This document shows positions 21,670 through 28,463 of a stretch of 28,463 nucleotides of DNA, piece by piece. Made by a program: the position numbers and the translations under genes. The notes below the pieces were generated by a model. The model was given only the letters and a program-made list of their open reading frames with translations, made no database searches and was not told the origin of the DNA. Location: the NCBI GenBank assembly GCA_963658085.1, contig CAVKOU010000030.1, positions 1 through 28,463 of the forward strand. Reading direction: 5' to 3'. Every line of letters begins with the position of its first letter. Within the stretch, counting starts at the first letter, position 1. Origin of the DNA: CAKRJP01 sp963658085. Its GTDB lineage: Bacteria; Bacillota; Clostridia; Lachnospirales; Lachnospiraceae.

Positions 21670-24375
21670 ATGGCTGAAGAGAGAGAACTGATTTTAAAGT
21701 TAGGGCAGAAGATCACAGACAGGATCGGACACAAGGTAACAACAGAGGATCCGGAGTATTGGGGACTTGCCGGGATTGTAACGGATGAGATGGCGGAAGT
21801 GGCGCTGAAGATGAAAGTGCGAAAGCCTATGACATTTCCGCAGCTTTTGAAAGCAACAAAAAAGGATGCGAAAACATTGCAGAAGTTGCTGGATGACATG
21901 AGCGTGATCGGGCTTTTGGAATATAACTGGGAGAATCCAAGGCATGAAAAACAGTATGTGCTTCCTATGTATGTGCCGGGGAGTGCTGAATTTTTCAATA
22001 TGAATGAGGAGAGATTAAAAGAGCATCCGGAACTGGGATTGTTTTTTGAGCGGATGTCCAGACTTCCTTTGGAGAAAGTAACTCCTATGGTGCCACCGGG
22101 AGGAGCGGGAATCGGAATGCATGTTATTCCGGTAGAAAAGGCCATCGAGATGGAGAATCAGTCTGTGGATATTGAGCACATTTCCCATTGGCTGAAAAAA
22201 TACGAGGGAAAATATGCCGCAAGTCCATGTTCCTGCAGGCTTTCCAGAAAAACCTATGGAGAGGGATGTGCAGACGACCCGGCGGATTGGTGTATCGCTG
22301 TGGGAGATATGGCGGACTATGTAGTAGAGACTCAAAAAGGTGGCAGATATGTTACCTATGATGAAGTGATGGAGATCCTGAAACGTGCAGAAGATAACGG
22401 ATTTGTTCATCAGATTACCAATATTGACGGAAAGAATAAGATCTTTGCTATTTGTAATTGTAATGTCAATGTCTGTTATGCCCTTCGTACATCTCAGTTA
22501 TTTAACACACCGAATATGTCCCGCTCTGCTTATGTGGCAAGAGTATCCAAGAAAGATTGTGTGGCCTGCGGACGTTGCGTGGAATATTGTCCGGCCGGGG
22601 CAGTGAAATTGGGACAAAAGCTATGTACCAAAGATGGAGAAGTTGAGTATCCAAAGCAGGAACTTCCGGACGCGGCAAAATGGGGACCGGAAAAATGGGA
22701 TGAGGACTACAGAGATAAGAATCGGATAAACTGTTATGACACAGGAACGGCGCCTTGTAAGACTGCCTGTCCGGCCCACATTGCGGTGCAGGGATATTTG
22801 AAAAAGGCGGCACAGGGTCAATATAAGGAAGCTCTTGCCTTGATCAAAAAGGAAAATCCATTCCCGGCAGTTTGCGGAAGAATCTGTAACAGACGTTGTG
22901 AGGATGCCTGTACCAGAGGTACCATTGATCAGGCTGTTGCTATTGATGAGGTAAAGAAGTTTATCGCCCAACAGGATCTGGATGCAGAAACCAGATACAT
23001 TCCGCCGATCATTCCACCTACCACGGGAAGATTGTTTGAAGAAAAGATTGCAATCATCGGAGCAGGACCGGCAGGACTTAGTTGTGCCTTCTATCTGGCA
23101 GAAAAAGGATATAAGCCTGTGGTCTTTGAGAAGAATCAAAAACCGGGCGGAATGCTCAGATATGGAATTCCTTCTTTTAAATTAGAAAAGGAGGTCATCG
23201 ATGCGGAGATTGATGTCATGCGGCAGATGGGTGTAGAGATCCGGTGCGGCGTGGAAGTTGGAAAAGACATTACCTTAGAGGAACTTCGAAAAGAAGGATA
23301 TAAGGCATTTTATATAGCTATCGGCTGCCAGGGTGGAAGACTTCCGGGAATCCCGGGTGAAACTGCAGAGGGAACCATGTCCGCAGTGGAACTTCTTAAG
23401 ACAGTCAGTGAAGATGAGAACTATCCGATTTCCGGAAATGTAGTAGTTATCGGCGGTGGAAATGTGGCCATTGACGTAGCAAGAACCAGTACCAGATGTG
23501 GGGCAGATTCCGTTCAGATGTATTGTTTGGAAAGTCGCGAGAATATGCCGGCATCGGTGGAGGAAATCGAAGAAGCGGAAGAAGAAACTGTTCAGATTCA
23601 TTGTGGATGGGGACCGAAGGAAGTTCTGGTAAAAGATGGAAAAGTATGCGGAATTATTTTGAAAAAATGCCTGTCCGTATTAGATGAAAATGGACGATTT
23701 GCCCCGGTTTATGATGAACAGGAAACAAAAGAAGTTCCTTGTGAACATGTATATTTCAGCGTGGGACAGAGCATTTCCTGGGGAGATCTTTTAAAAGACT
23801 CTAAGGTGGAGCTTGGACGAGGAAATGGTGCGGTGGCAGATTCCTTAACCTACCAGACAAAAGAGCCGGATATCTTTGTAGGTGGTGACGTATATACGGG
23901 ACCGAAATTTGCCATAGATGCTATCGCAGCAGGAAAAGAAGGAGCTATTTCTATTCATCGTTTTGTACAGCCGGACAGCAGCTTGACGATAGGAAGAAAC
24001 CGCCGTGAATTTATAGAACTTGATAAAGACAATCTAAGTATTTCAGAATATGACAATGGTTCCAGACAGGTTCCCGGTATGGACAAGACCATGGATGCAA
24101 AGCACTCCTTTAGGGATGCGCATCTGACGTTCACTGAAGAACAGGTAAAGGCAGAGACAGCGAGATGTCTTGGATGCGGAGCTTCTGTTGTAGATGAGAA
24201 TAAATGTATCGGCTGTGGAATCTGTACCACAAAGTGTGAGTTCGATGCCATCCATTTATACCGTGAGAATCCGGATTGCAGCAATATGGTGAAGTCAGAA
24301 GATAAGATGAAAGCAATCCTGCCTTATGCGGCAAAGAGAGCCATTAAGATCAAATTTGGCAAGAAAGAGAAGTAG
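21670..24375 (+). CDS. Multidomain Fe-S/FAD NAD(P)H oxidoreductase (GltD-like core)
   Basis: This 901-residue cytoplasmic fusion, in order, has a helical winged-helix-like N-terminus (about 1-100) and a cysteine module with CSCR (Cys187, Cys189), Cys200, Cys208 and CNCNVNVC (Cys262, 264, 269). A ferredoxin motif CVACGRCVEYCP follows (Cys297, 300, 303, 307). Next come the glutamate-synthase small-subunit N-terminal Fe-S region (Cys363, Cys367, and Cys402/406/410/414) and the FAD-binding GAGPAG (464-469). Then the NAD(P)-binding GGGNVAIDVA (from 595) and a C-terminal ferredoxin follow, with CLGCG (833, 836) and CIGCGICTTKC (846, 849, 852, 856). It should move electrons between NAD(P)H and an unknown partner through several clusters. 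Lying between hypB and hypA it probably serves the same nickel enzyme system. It is much longer than plain GltD (about 450-500). Confidence 0.85.
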   Translation: MAEERELILKLGQKITDRIGHKVTTEDPEYWGLAGIVTDEMAEVALKMKVRKPMTFPQLLKATKKDAKTLQKLLDDMSVIGLLEYNWENPRHEKQYVLPMYVPGSAEFFNMNEERLKEHPELGLFFERMSRLPLEKVTPMVPPGGAGIGMHVIPVEKAIEMENQSVDIEHISHWLKKYEGKYAASPCSCRLSRKTYGEGCADDPADWCIAVGDMADYVVETQKGGRYVTYDEVMEILKRAEDNGFVHQITNIDGKNKIFAICNCNVNVCYALRTSQLFNTPNMSRSAYVARVSKKDCVACGRCVEYCPAGAVKLGQKLCTKDGEVEYPKQELPDAAKWGPEKWDEDYRDKNRINCYDTGTAPCKTACPAHIAVQGYLKKAAQGQYKEALALIKKENPFPAVCGRICNRRCEDACTRGTIDQAVAIDEVKKFIAQQDLDAETRYIPPIIPPTTGRLFEEKIAIIGAGPAGLSCAFYLAEKGYKPVVFEKNQKPGGMLRYGIPSFKLEKEVIDAEIDVMRQMGVEIRCGVEVGKDITLEELRKEGYKAFYIAIGCQGGRLPGIPGETAEGTMSAVELLKTVSEDENYPISGNVVVIGGGNVAIDVARTSTRCGADSVQMYCLESRENMPASVEEIEEAEEETVQIHCGWGPKEVLVKDGKVCGIILKKCLSVLDENGRFAPVYDEQETKEVPCEHVYFSVGQSISWGDLLKDSKVELGRGNGAVADSLTYQTKEPDIFVGGDVYTGPKFAIDAIAAGKEGAISIHRFVQPDSSLTIGRNRREFIELDKDNLSISEYDNGSRQVPGMDKTMDAKHSFRDAHLTFTEEQVKAETARCLGCGASVVDENKCIGCGICTTKCEFDAIHLYRENPDCSNMVKSEDKMKAILPYAAKRAIKIKFGKKEK

Positions 24376-24382
24376 ATTTACT

Positions 24383-24727
24383 ATGCATGAACTTGGAATT
24401 GTATTTCATATTATAGATAGTCTCGAGACCGTGGCACAGGAAAATAAGCTAAAAGAGATTGCAAGTGTAACGCTGGAAGTGGGGGAAGTCTCCGGCGTTG
24501 TAGATTCCTATCTGAAAAATTGCTGGAAATGGGCGGTGAAAAAGCATGAGTTTATCAAGGATGCCGAGCTGATCACGTTAGAGATTCCGGCAGTGACGTA
24601 TTGCCAAAGCTGTGAGAAAACTTATGGAACTGTGGAGTATGGAAAAATCTGTCCCTATTGTTCCGGCGAGGATACGTATCTGGTTGCGGGAAACGAATTT
24701 AATATCAAAGAAATAGAAGCGTGTTGA
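24383..24727 (+). CDS. hypA: Nickel metallochaperone HypA
   Basis: This 114-residue protein has the expected HypA length. It begins MHELGIV, giving the N-terminal nickel-binding His2-Glu3. The zinc site is CQSC...CPYC (Cys74, 77, 90, 93). The middle (VTLEVGEVSGV, SYLKNCWKWAVK) matches the HypA fold. The start at 24383 is required for the His2 motif; an upstream frame overlapping the previous gene would bury it. It hands nickel to the target enzyme together with HypB. The gap to the preceding stop is 7 bases and the ribosome site is weak, suggesting translational coupling. Confidence 0.93.
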   Translation: MHELGIVFHIIDSLETVAQENKLKEIASVTLEVGEVSGVVDSYLKNCWKWAVKKHEFIKDAELITLEIPAVTYCQSCEKTYGTVEYGKICPYCSGEDTYLVAGNEFNIKEIEAC

Positions 24728-24746
24728 GGAAAAGGAGGAGTGTTTT

Positions 24747-25784
24747 ATGTTATTTCAAATTTATGGAGAGGGTGCCGGATGGCAGCTGCTTGGTTGGCTG
24801 TTAGTATTTACAGGACTTGTGCTTGCCAATGAATTTGCAAGAAGGACGAAGACGGGAGGAATCATCTGTTTCCTTGTATTGCCGGCGATCCTGACGGTAT
24901 ACTTTATCGCCATTTATGCATGTGCGGCTATGGGAATGGACTGGGCACTAAATAATGATACCTATGTACATATGACCAGCTGGTTTCACTATGCGAAATT
25001 GTATGCGGCAACGGCTGGATGTATTGGATTTATGATGTTAAAATACAAATGGAGTATCGGGAAGAAAGATTGGTTTAAGGTATTTCCATTTGTGATCGTA
25101 GCGATTAATATTTTGATCGCAGTAGTCAGCGACTTCGAGTCAGGCGTACGTGGTGCCATGGCCCTGGCTGAGTATGGAGACCGCTGGTGGCTGTCATCTG
25201 AAAATGTATGGCTTTACGGCGGATGGTGGAATTGGGTAAATGGTATCGCCGGACTTTTGAACATTTTCTGCATGACAGGCTGGTGGGGAATCTATTCTTC
25301 CAAGGACAAAAAAGATATGCTTTGGCCGGATATGACATGGTGCTTTATCATTGCCTATGATCTTTGGAACTTTGAATATACCTATAATAACCTGACGACC
25401 CATACCTGGTATTGTGGACTTGCACTTTTGCTTGCTCCTACATTTGCAAATGCTCTTTGGAATAAGGGAGGATGGATCCAGAACCGTGCCAACACCCTTG
25501 CACTGTGGTGCATGTTCGCTCAAGTATTCCCATTGTTCCAGGATGCCAGCAGATTCTCAGTAATTCCGGTACTGTACGCAGATGGCGTTATGGACAGCGC
25601 AGTGCGTCCGACAGCAGCCAATCCTACCATGCAGGGAGTGATCGCAATCCTTGCTCTGGTAGCAAATGTACTTTGCCTTGCATTTATTATCAAACGTGCA
25701 AAAGAGCAGAAAAAGAATCCATATAAGAACGAAATATTTACAGATCAGAAAGATTTCCAGGTTGCAATGGCAAGAGCAGAGTAA
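24747..25784 (+). CDS. DUF5692-family polytopic membrane protein
   Basis: This 345-residue integral membrane protein starts 8 bases after AAAGGAGGAG. About nine hydrophobic helices can be drawn, with many Trp and conserved polar patches: NEFARRTKTGGI (about 28-39), VVSDFESGVRGAMA (about 127-140), MLWPDMTWCFIIAYDLWNFEYTYN, and THTWYCGLALLLAPTFANALWNKGG. The last resembles a conserved core typical of DUF5692 proteins of Lachnospiraceae. The family has no known function. By position (19 bases after hypA) it could be a membrane partner, importer or substrate-handling subunit of the nickel-dependent system; this is inference. Confidence 0.8.
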   Translation: MLFQIYGEGAGWQLLGWLLVFTGLVLANEFARRTKTGGIICFLVLPAILTVYFIAIYACAAMGMDWALNNDTYVHMTSWFHYAKLYAATAGCIGFMMLKYKWSIGKKDWFKVFPFVIVAINILIAVVSDFESGVRGAMALAEYGDRWWLSSENVWLYGGWWNWVNGIAGLLNIFCMTGWWGIYSSKDKKDMLWPDMTWCFIIAYDLWNFEYTYNNLTTHTWYCGLALLLAPTFANALWNKGGWIQNRANTLALWCMFAQVFPLFQDASRFSVIPVLYADGVMDSAVRPTAANPTMQGVIAILALVANVLCLAFIIKRAKEQKKNPYKNEIFTDQKDFQVAMARAE

Positions 25785-25816
25785 ATCCATTCTGATCGGA
25801 AAGATGAAGATGGCAG

Positions 25817-26524
25817 ATGGAATTTCAAAAAATCAGTTCGCCCTCTCTTAGAGAGCTTTTTGTAGAGCAGGTGCAGCATATGATCCTGTCCGGGAAATTA
25901 AAAATAGGCGAGAAACTACCACCGGAGCGACAACTTGCAGAGGAGATGCAGGTGAGCCGTGCTGTGGTAAATGGAGGAATCACAGACCTCCAGAGAATGG
26001 GATTTCTGATCGTGAAACCCAGAAGCGGAACCTATGTGGCAGACTACAGAAGAACCGGAACCATCGAGACCTTGCTTTCCATTATGAAATACAACGGAGG
26101 AAGCCTAAGAAACGATGAGATTCGGTCGATCTTTGAAGTGAGGATTGCTCTGGATACCCTGGTGGCGAGGCTTTGCCTTCCAACCATCACAGAGGAAGAA
26201 ATCGAGCTTCTTCATCAGATTGTAAATAAGATAAAGGAAGCCACCAAAATATCGGAGGCTATCGAGGCAGCCTTTGAATTTCAGCATGAATTTGCATTAA
26301 TGTCAGGAAATGCATTGGCGCCCTTGATTATACAATCCTTTAAGACGCCAATCTTTTCCATGTGGGAGCGGTATTGTGCTTTGTATGGCTTGGAGGCTTT
26401 GTATGAGAGCAATTATAATATGTGGACCTATGTCAGAGACAGAGACGTGGAAGGTACGATAGCATACATCGAAAAATCCATGAAAAACTGTATCGATGGG
26501 GACCGGCAGATTTATTACGAGTAA
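25817..26524 (+). CDS. GntR/FadR-family transcriptional regulator
   Basis: This 235-residue cytoplasmic regulator has an N-terminal winged helix-turn-helix (residues about 8-75) with KIGEKLPPERQLAEEMQVSR and RSGTYVADYR, the classic GntR signature. An all-helical FCD-type effector domain (about 95-225) follows, with IFEVRIALDTLVARL and an FEFQHEFALMSGN segment whose acidic and His residues may bind a metal-carboxylate ligand. FadR-type sensors usually respond to organic acids or acyl-CoA. It is 32 bases after the DUF5692 gene with no promoter or terminator between, so it is probably the local regulator of the hypB operon. The ribosome site is weak; ATG at 25805 is not in frame. Confidence 0.88.
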   Translation: MEFQKISSPSLRELFVEQVQHMILSGKLKIGEKLPPERQLAEEMQVSRAVVNGGITDLQRMGFLIVKPRSGTYVADYRRTGTIETLLSIMKYNGGSLRNDEIRSIFEVRIALDTLVARLCLPTITEEEIELLHQIVNKIKEATKISEAIEAAFEFQHEFALMSGNALAPLIIQSFKTPIFSMWERYCALYGLEALYESNYNMWTYVRDRDVEGTIAYIEKSMKNCIDGDRQIYYE

Positions 26525-26526
26525 AA

Positions 26527-26572
26527 AAAGAGTAGCATAAGAACTCGATTTGAGTTCTCTTGCTACTCTTTT
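26527..26572 (+). terminator. Intrinsic terminator of the hypB operon
   Basis: A 12-bp outer stem (AAAAGAGTAGCA at 26527-26538 with TGCTACTCTTTT at 26561-26572) has an inner stem GAACTC/GAGTTC (26541-26546 with 26552-26557). The end is T-rich. It follows directly on the regulator stop codon. Confidence 0.9.
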
Positions 26573-26579
26573 AATAAAA

Positions 26580-26597
26580 AGTATATTTTGATATACT
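26580..26597. promoter_or_regulatory. Inverted repeat upstream of the PrsW-like gene
   Basis: AGTATAT and ATATACT form perfect 7-base arms around TTTG, 38 bases before the next start. It is too AT-rich and tail-less to be a terminator; it may be an operator or part of a promoter. No clear -35/-10 pair was found. Confidence 0.4.
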
Positions 26598-26635
26598 TAG
26601 GATAGAAATGCAGGAAAATTAGAAGGAGAAAAGAA

Positions 26636-27349
26636 ATGCTTATATTAGTTTTTGCGATAAGTTTGGTACCGGTTATTTTAATATATCGCTGGCTGCAAAA
26701 GAGAAAAGGGGAAGATAGGGAATATAAAAAAATATGTTTGAGAGCTTTGAAACGAGGTTCATTTTTATGCGCCGCACTTGTGGCACTGCTCTCGGCTGTT
26801 TTCTATATCATAGAAAGAATATTGGTGGTATTGGGAGTTGGAACCGTGCTTATAGAGATCTATCACAATTTCATTTTACTTGCTCTGGCAGAGGAGCTTG
26901 TAAAATACTGGGCACTTAAGGGCTTAATAAAGAAAAATCCGTATCCGTATTCAAGATTAGATATTACAGTTTTTATGATGATCATAGGCTGTGGCTTTCA
27001 AATCATAGAATCAGTGGTATATATTATGGGAGCAAATGCGGGCATGATGCTGGCCAGAGGTCTTACGGTAATGCACTGCGGATATGGTTTTATCATGGGC
27101 TATTTTGTTGCAAAAGGAATGCAGACTGGGAAAAAACGATATACCATAATGGGAATTGTGATTCCATTCTTGCTTCATGGAACTTACGATTGCTGCCTGA
27201 GTGATGTTATTGGAGAGATTAATGAAAATTTTGTCTATGTGTCACTAGCATTGGCAGTTGTGGGTATTCTTACATTGATTGTTGCTATTTTGCATATTCG
27301 CAAAGTCAGAGAACTGCCAGAATATCAAAAAGTCGTATACGAAACCTAG
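26636..27349 (+). CDS. PrsW-family intramembrane metalloprotease-like protein
   Basis: This 237-residue membrane protein has about seven helices. It has the family motifs: EELVK (Glu86-Glu87...Lys90) in LALAEELVKYW, Glu125 in GFQIIESVVY, His147 in VMHCGYGF, and His181 in LLHGTYD. These are the Glu and His positions proposed as active site in PrsW/CPBP-type proteases. B. subtilis PrsW clips the anti-sigma factor RsiW; the substrate here is unknown and no sigma/anti-sigma gene is in the window. An AGAAGGAG ribosome site precedes the ATG. It appears to be a single-gene transcript after the strong terminator at 26527. Confidence 0.85.
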   Translation: MLILVFAISLVPVILIYRWLQKRKGEDREYKKICLRALKRGSFLCAALVALLSAVFYIIERILVVLGVGTVLIEIYHNFILLALAEELVKYWALKGLIKKNPYPYSRLDITVFMMIIGCGFQIIESVVYIMGANAGMMLARGLTVMHCGYGFIMGYFVAKGMQTGKKRYTIMGIVIPFLLHGTYDCCLSDVIGEINENFVYVSLALAVVGILTLIVAILHIRKVRELPEYQKVVYET

Positions 27350-27488
27350 ACGACCGGAATTTTATTTATAAAACATACAAAGTGTATTTTGAGAAACAAT
27401 CTCAAGTGGTTGTTATCAAATTCCCCGTGGGAAAGCTCTCGTACAAAACATGAAATATATGTTGTCAAACTGTATTTGCAATAGTATG

Positions 27489-27497
27489 TGTTAAAAT
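27489..27497 (+). promoter_or_regulatory. Candidate extended -10 for the ATPase gene
   Basis: TG-T-TAAAAT forms an extended -10 box in the 235-base gap between the PrsW-like gene and the ATPase gene. The nearest -35-like box (TTGTCA, 27462-27467) is too far (24 bases), so this is tentative. The rest of the gap (27350-27584) shows no gene or terminator that I can support. Confidence 0.3.
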
Positions 27498-27584
27498 AAA
27501 TTGCATTTTCGGAGGGATTTTGTAGAATATAAATAGAAGAAAAGAGATTCGTTGAGTTTGTTGAAAAAAAGAGGAGGTTGCTAG

Positions 27585-28463
27585 ATGCCGAAACGATTTT
27601 GTGTCACAGGGATTTGTGTTCCGGAAAAAAATTATATGGTAGATATTGGTGAGCGACTTGACAAAATTGTAGAGGAATATATCGAACAGGGAAGTTACTT
27701 TACGATAAATCGTGCACGGCAATATGGAAAGACTACGACCCTTTATTTACTGGAGCGACGGTTGCAGGAAGACTATCTAGTGTTAAATCTTAGTTTTGAA
27801 GCAGCAGATGAATATTTTCAGTCTCTTGAAAGACTGGCAGAGGGATTAGTTCTAGATATCGGGGAATGCTTAAGAGCACAGCAGGTTTCTGAAGAAATCC
27901 AGGAAATGTGGAATAGTCCGTTGTCGGAAAAATTTCCTATGCGTTCGTTAGGGGCAAAGATTTCTGCTTTGTGTAGTGCATGCCAGCAGAAAGTAGTTCT
28001 GATGATTGATGAGGTGGATAAGAGCTCGGATAATCAGATTTTTCTATCTTTTTTAGGGCTCTTAAGAGAAAAATATCTGAAATGGCAACAGGGAAAAGAT
28101 CAGACCTTTCAGTCAGTTATTCTTGCAGGGGTTTATGATATTAAGACCTTGAAATTGAAATTACATCCACAGGAGGAAGCAAAATATAACAGTCCATGGA
28201 ACATAGCAGTTGATTTTCTGGTAGACATGAGTTTTAGCGTAACGCAGATCAAGGGAATGTTGGAAGAATACGAAGAAGATTATCATACAGATATGCATAT
28301 AAATGAAATTGTAGAATTGCTGTATGATTACACGTCTGGATATCCATATCTTGTTTCGAGAATCTGTCAGTTGATGGATGAAAGAGTAGCGGGAACAAAA
28401 GAATATCCAACCAGAACAGAGGCATGGACAAAAGAGGGAATGTTAACCGCGATTAAATTGCTT
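27585..28463 (+). CDS. AAA-like ATPase (truncated by right window edge)
   Basis: The reading frame is open from the ATG at 27585 (after GAGGAGG) to the end of the window, 293 codons. The phosphate-binding loop is an unusual ARQYGKTTT (Gly48, Lys49) in place of GxxxxGKS. Walker B is VVLMIDEVD with Asp142-Glu143. Later segments SGYPYLVSRIC and LLREKYLKW fit the AAA-like ATPase family (ORC/STAND-like ATP-binding proteins) common as solitary genes in Clostridia and often followed by a C-terminal nuclease-like domain. The C-terminus is not visible here, so its function cannot be judged. Confidence 0.75.
   Translation, partial: MPKRFCVTGICVPEKNYMVDIGERLDKIVEEYIEQGSYFTINRARQYGKTTTLYLLERRLQEDYLVLNLSFEAADEYFQSLERLAEGLVLDIGECLRAQQVSEEIQEMWNSPLSEKFPMRSLGAKISALCSACQQKVVLMIDEVDKSSDNQIFLSFLGLLREKYLKWQQGKDQTFQSVILAGVYDIKTLKLKLHPQEEAKYNSPWNIAVDFLVDMSFSVTQIKGMLEEYEEDYHTDMHINEIVELLYDYTSGYPYLVSRICQLMDERVAGTKEYPTRTEAWTKEGMLTAIKLL

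Noticed and set aside
24326..24382. Longer HypA start overlapping the flavoprotein gene
   Set aside because: HypA needs Met-His-Glu at its N-terminus for nickel binding, which is obtained only with the start at 24383.

Overview
The window looks like a chromosomal segment from an anaerobic Firmicute of the class Clostridia, most likely family Lachnospiraceae. The reasons are low-to-moderate GC, strong AGGAGG ribosome binding sites, consensus sigma-A promoters, and lineage-typical genes (DUF5692 and DUF4230 proteins, an Opp ABC transporter in B-C-D-F-A order, PTS sugar genes, PrsW-like protease). The genus cannot be fixed from the sequence alone. No rRNA, tRNA, CRISPR array, insertion sequence or phage gene was seen.

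Layout. (1) 1-2697, minus strand: a large YfhO-family membrane protein that runs off the left edge. (2) 2911-3455: a 21-codon ORF overlapping a small HD-domain hydrolase gene. (3) 3631-9699: a complete oligopeptide ABC transporter operon, oppBCDFA. It is preceded by a perfect promoter and an immediate intrinsic terminator, and bracketed by two copies of one 34-bp hairpin repeat. (4) 9840-11873: a B3/4 (tRNA-editing-like) protein, a DUF4230 membrane-anchored protein and a HAD phosphatase. (5) 12035-19651: an L-ascorbate utilisation locus in two transcription units. The first is ulaG (lactonase), then PTS IIA, IIC and IIB. The second is a DeoR-type regulator, ulaE, an unknown cytosolic beta-propeller-like protein, ulaF, and an HPr paralogue. 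Both promoters carry the same GTTCATAAA motif between the -35 and -10 boxes. (6) 19663-19935: repeats and a terminator. (7) 19936-20697, minus strand: two small membrane proteins. (8) 20880-26572: a nickel-maturation-like operon of hypB, a 901-residue Fe-S/flavin oxidoreductase, hypA, a DUF5692 membrane protein and a GntR/FadR regulator. (9) 26636-27349: a PrsW-family membrane protease. (10) 27585 to the right edge: a partial AAA-like ATPase.

How the genes work together. The ula genes fit a pathway from phosphorylated ascorbate to pentose phosphate: uptake by IIABC, ring opening by UlaG, then epimerisation by UlaE and UlaF. The decarboxylase step (UlaD) has no gene here, and an unassigned propeller gene lies between ulaE and ulaF. 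The accompanying HPr keeps its phosphorylatable His15 but has Gln where the regulatory Ser46 should be, so it may be a dedicated carrier that escapes HPr kinase control.

The most promising undescribed system is the HypB / multidomain Fe-S flavoprotein / HypA / DUF5692 / FadR operon. It has the two nickel-insertion factors but no hydrogenase, urease or CO-dehydrogenase structural gene in view, and faces a divergent membrane pair that includes a histidine-rich segment.
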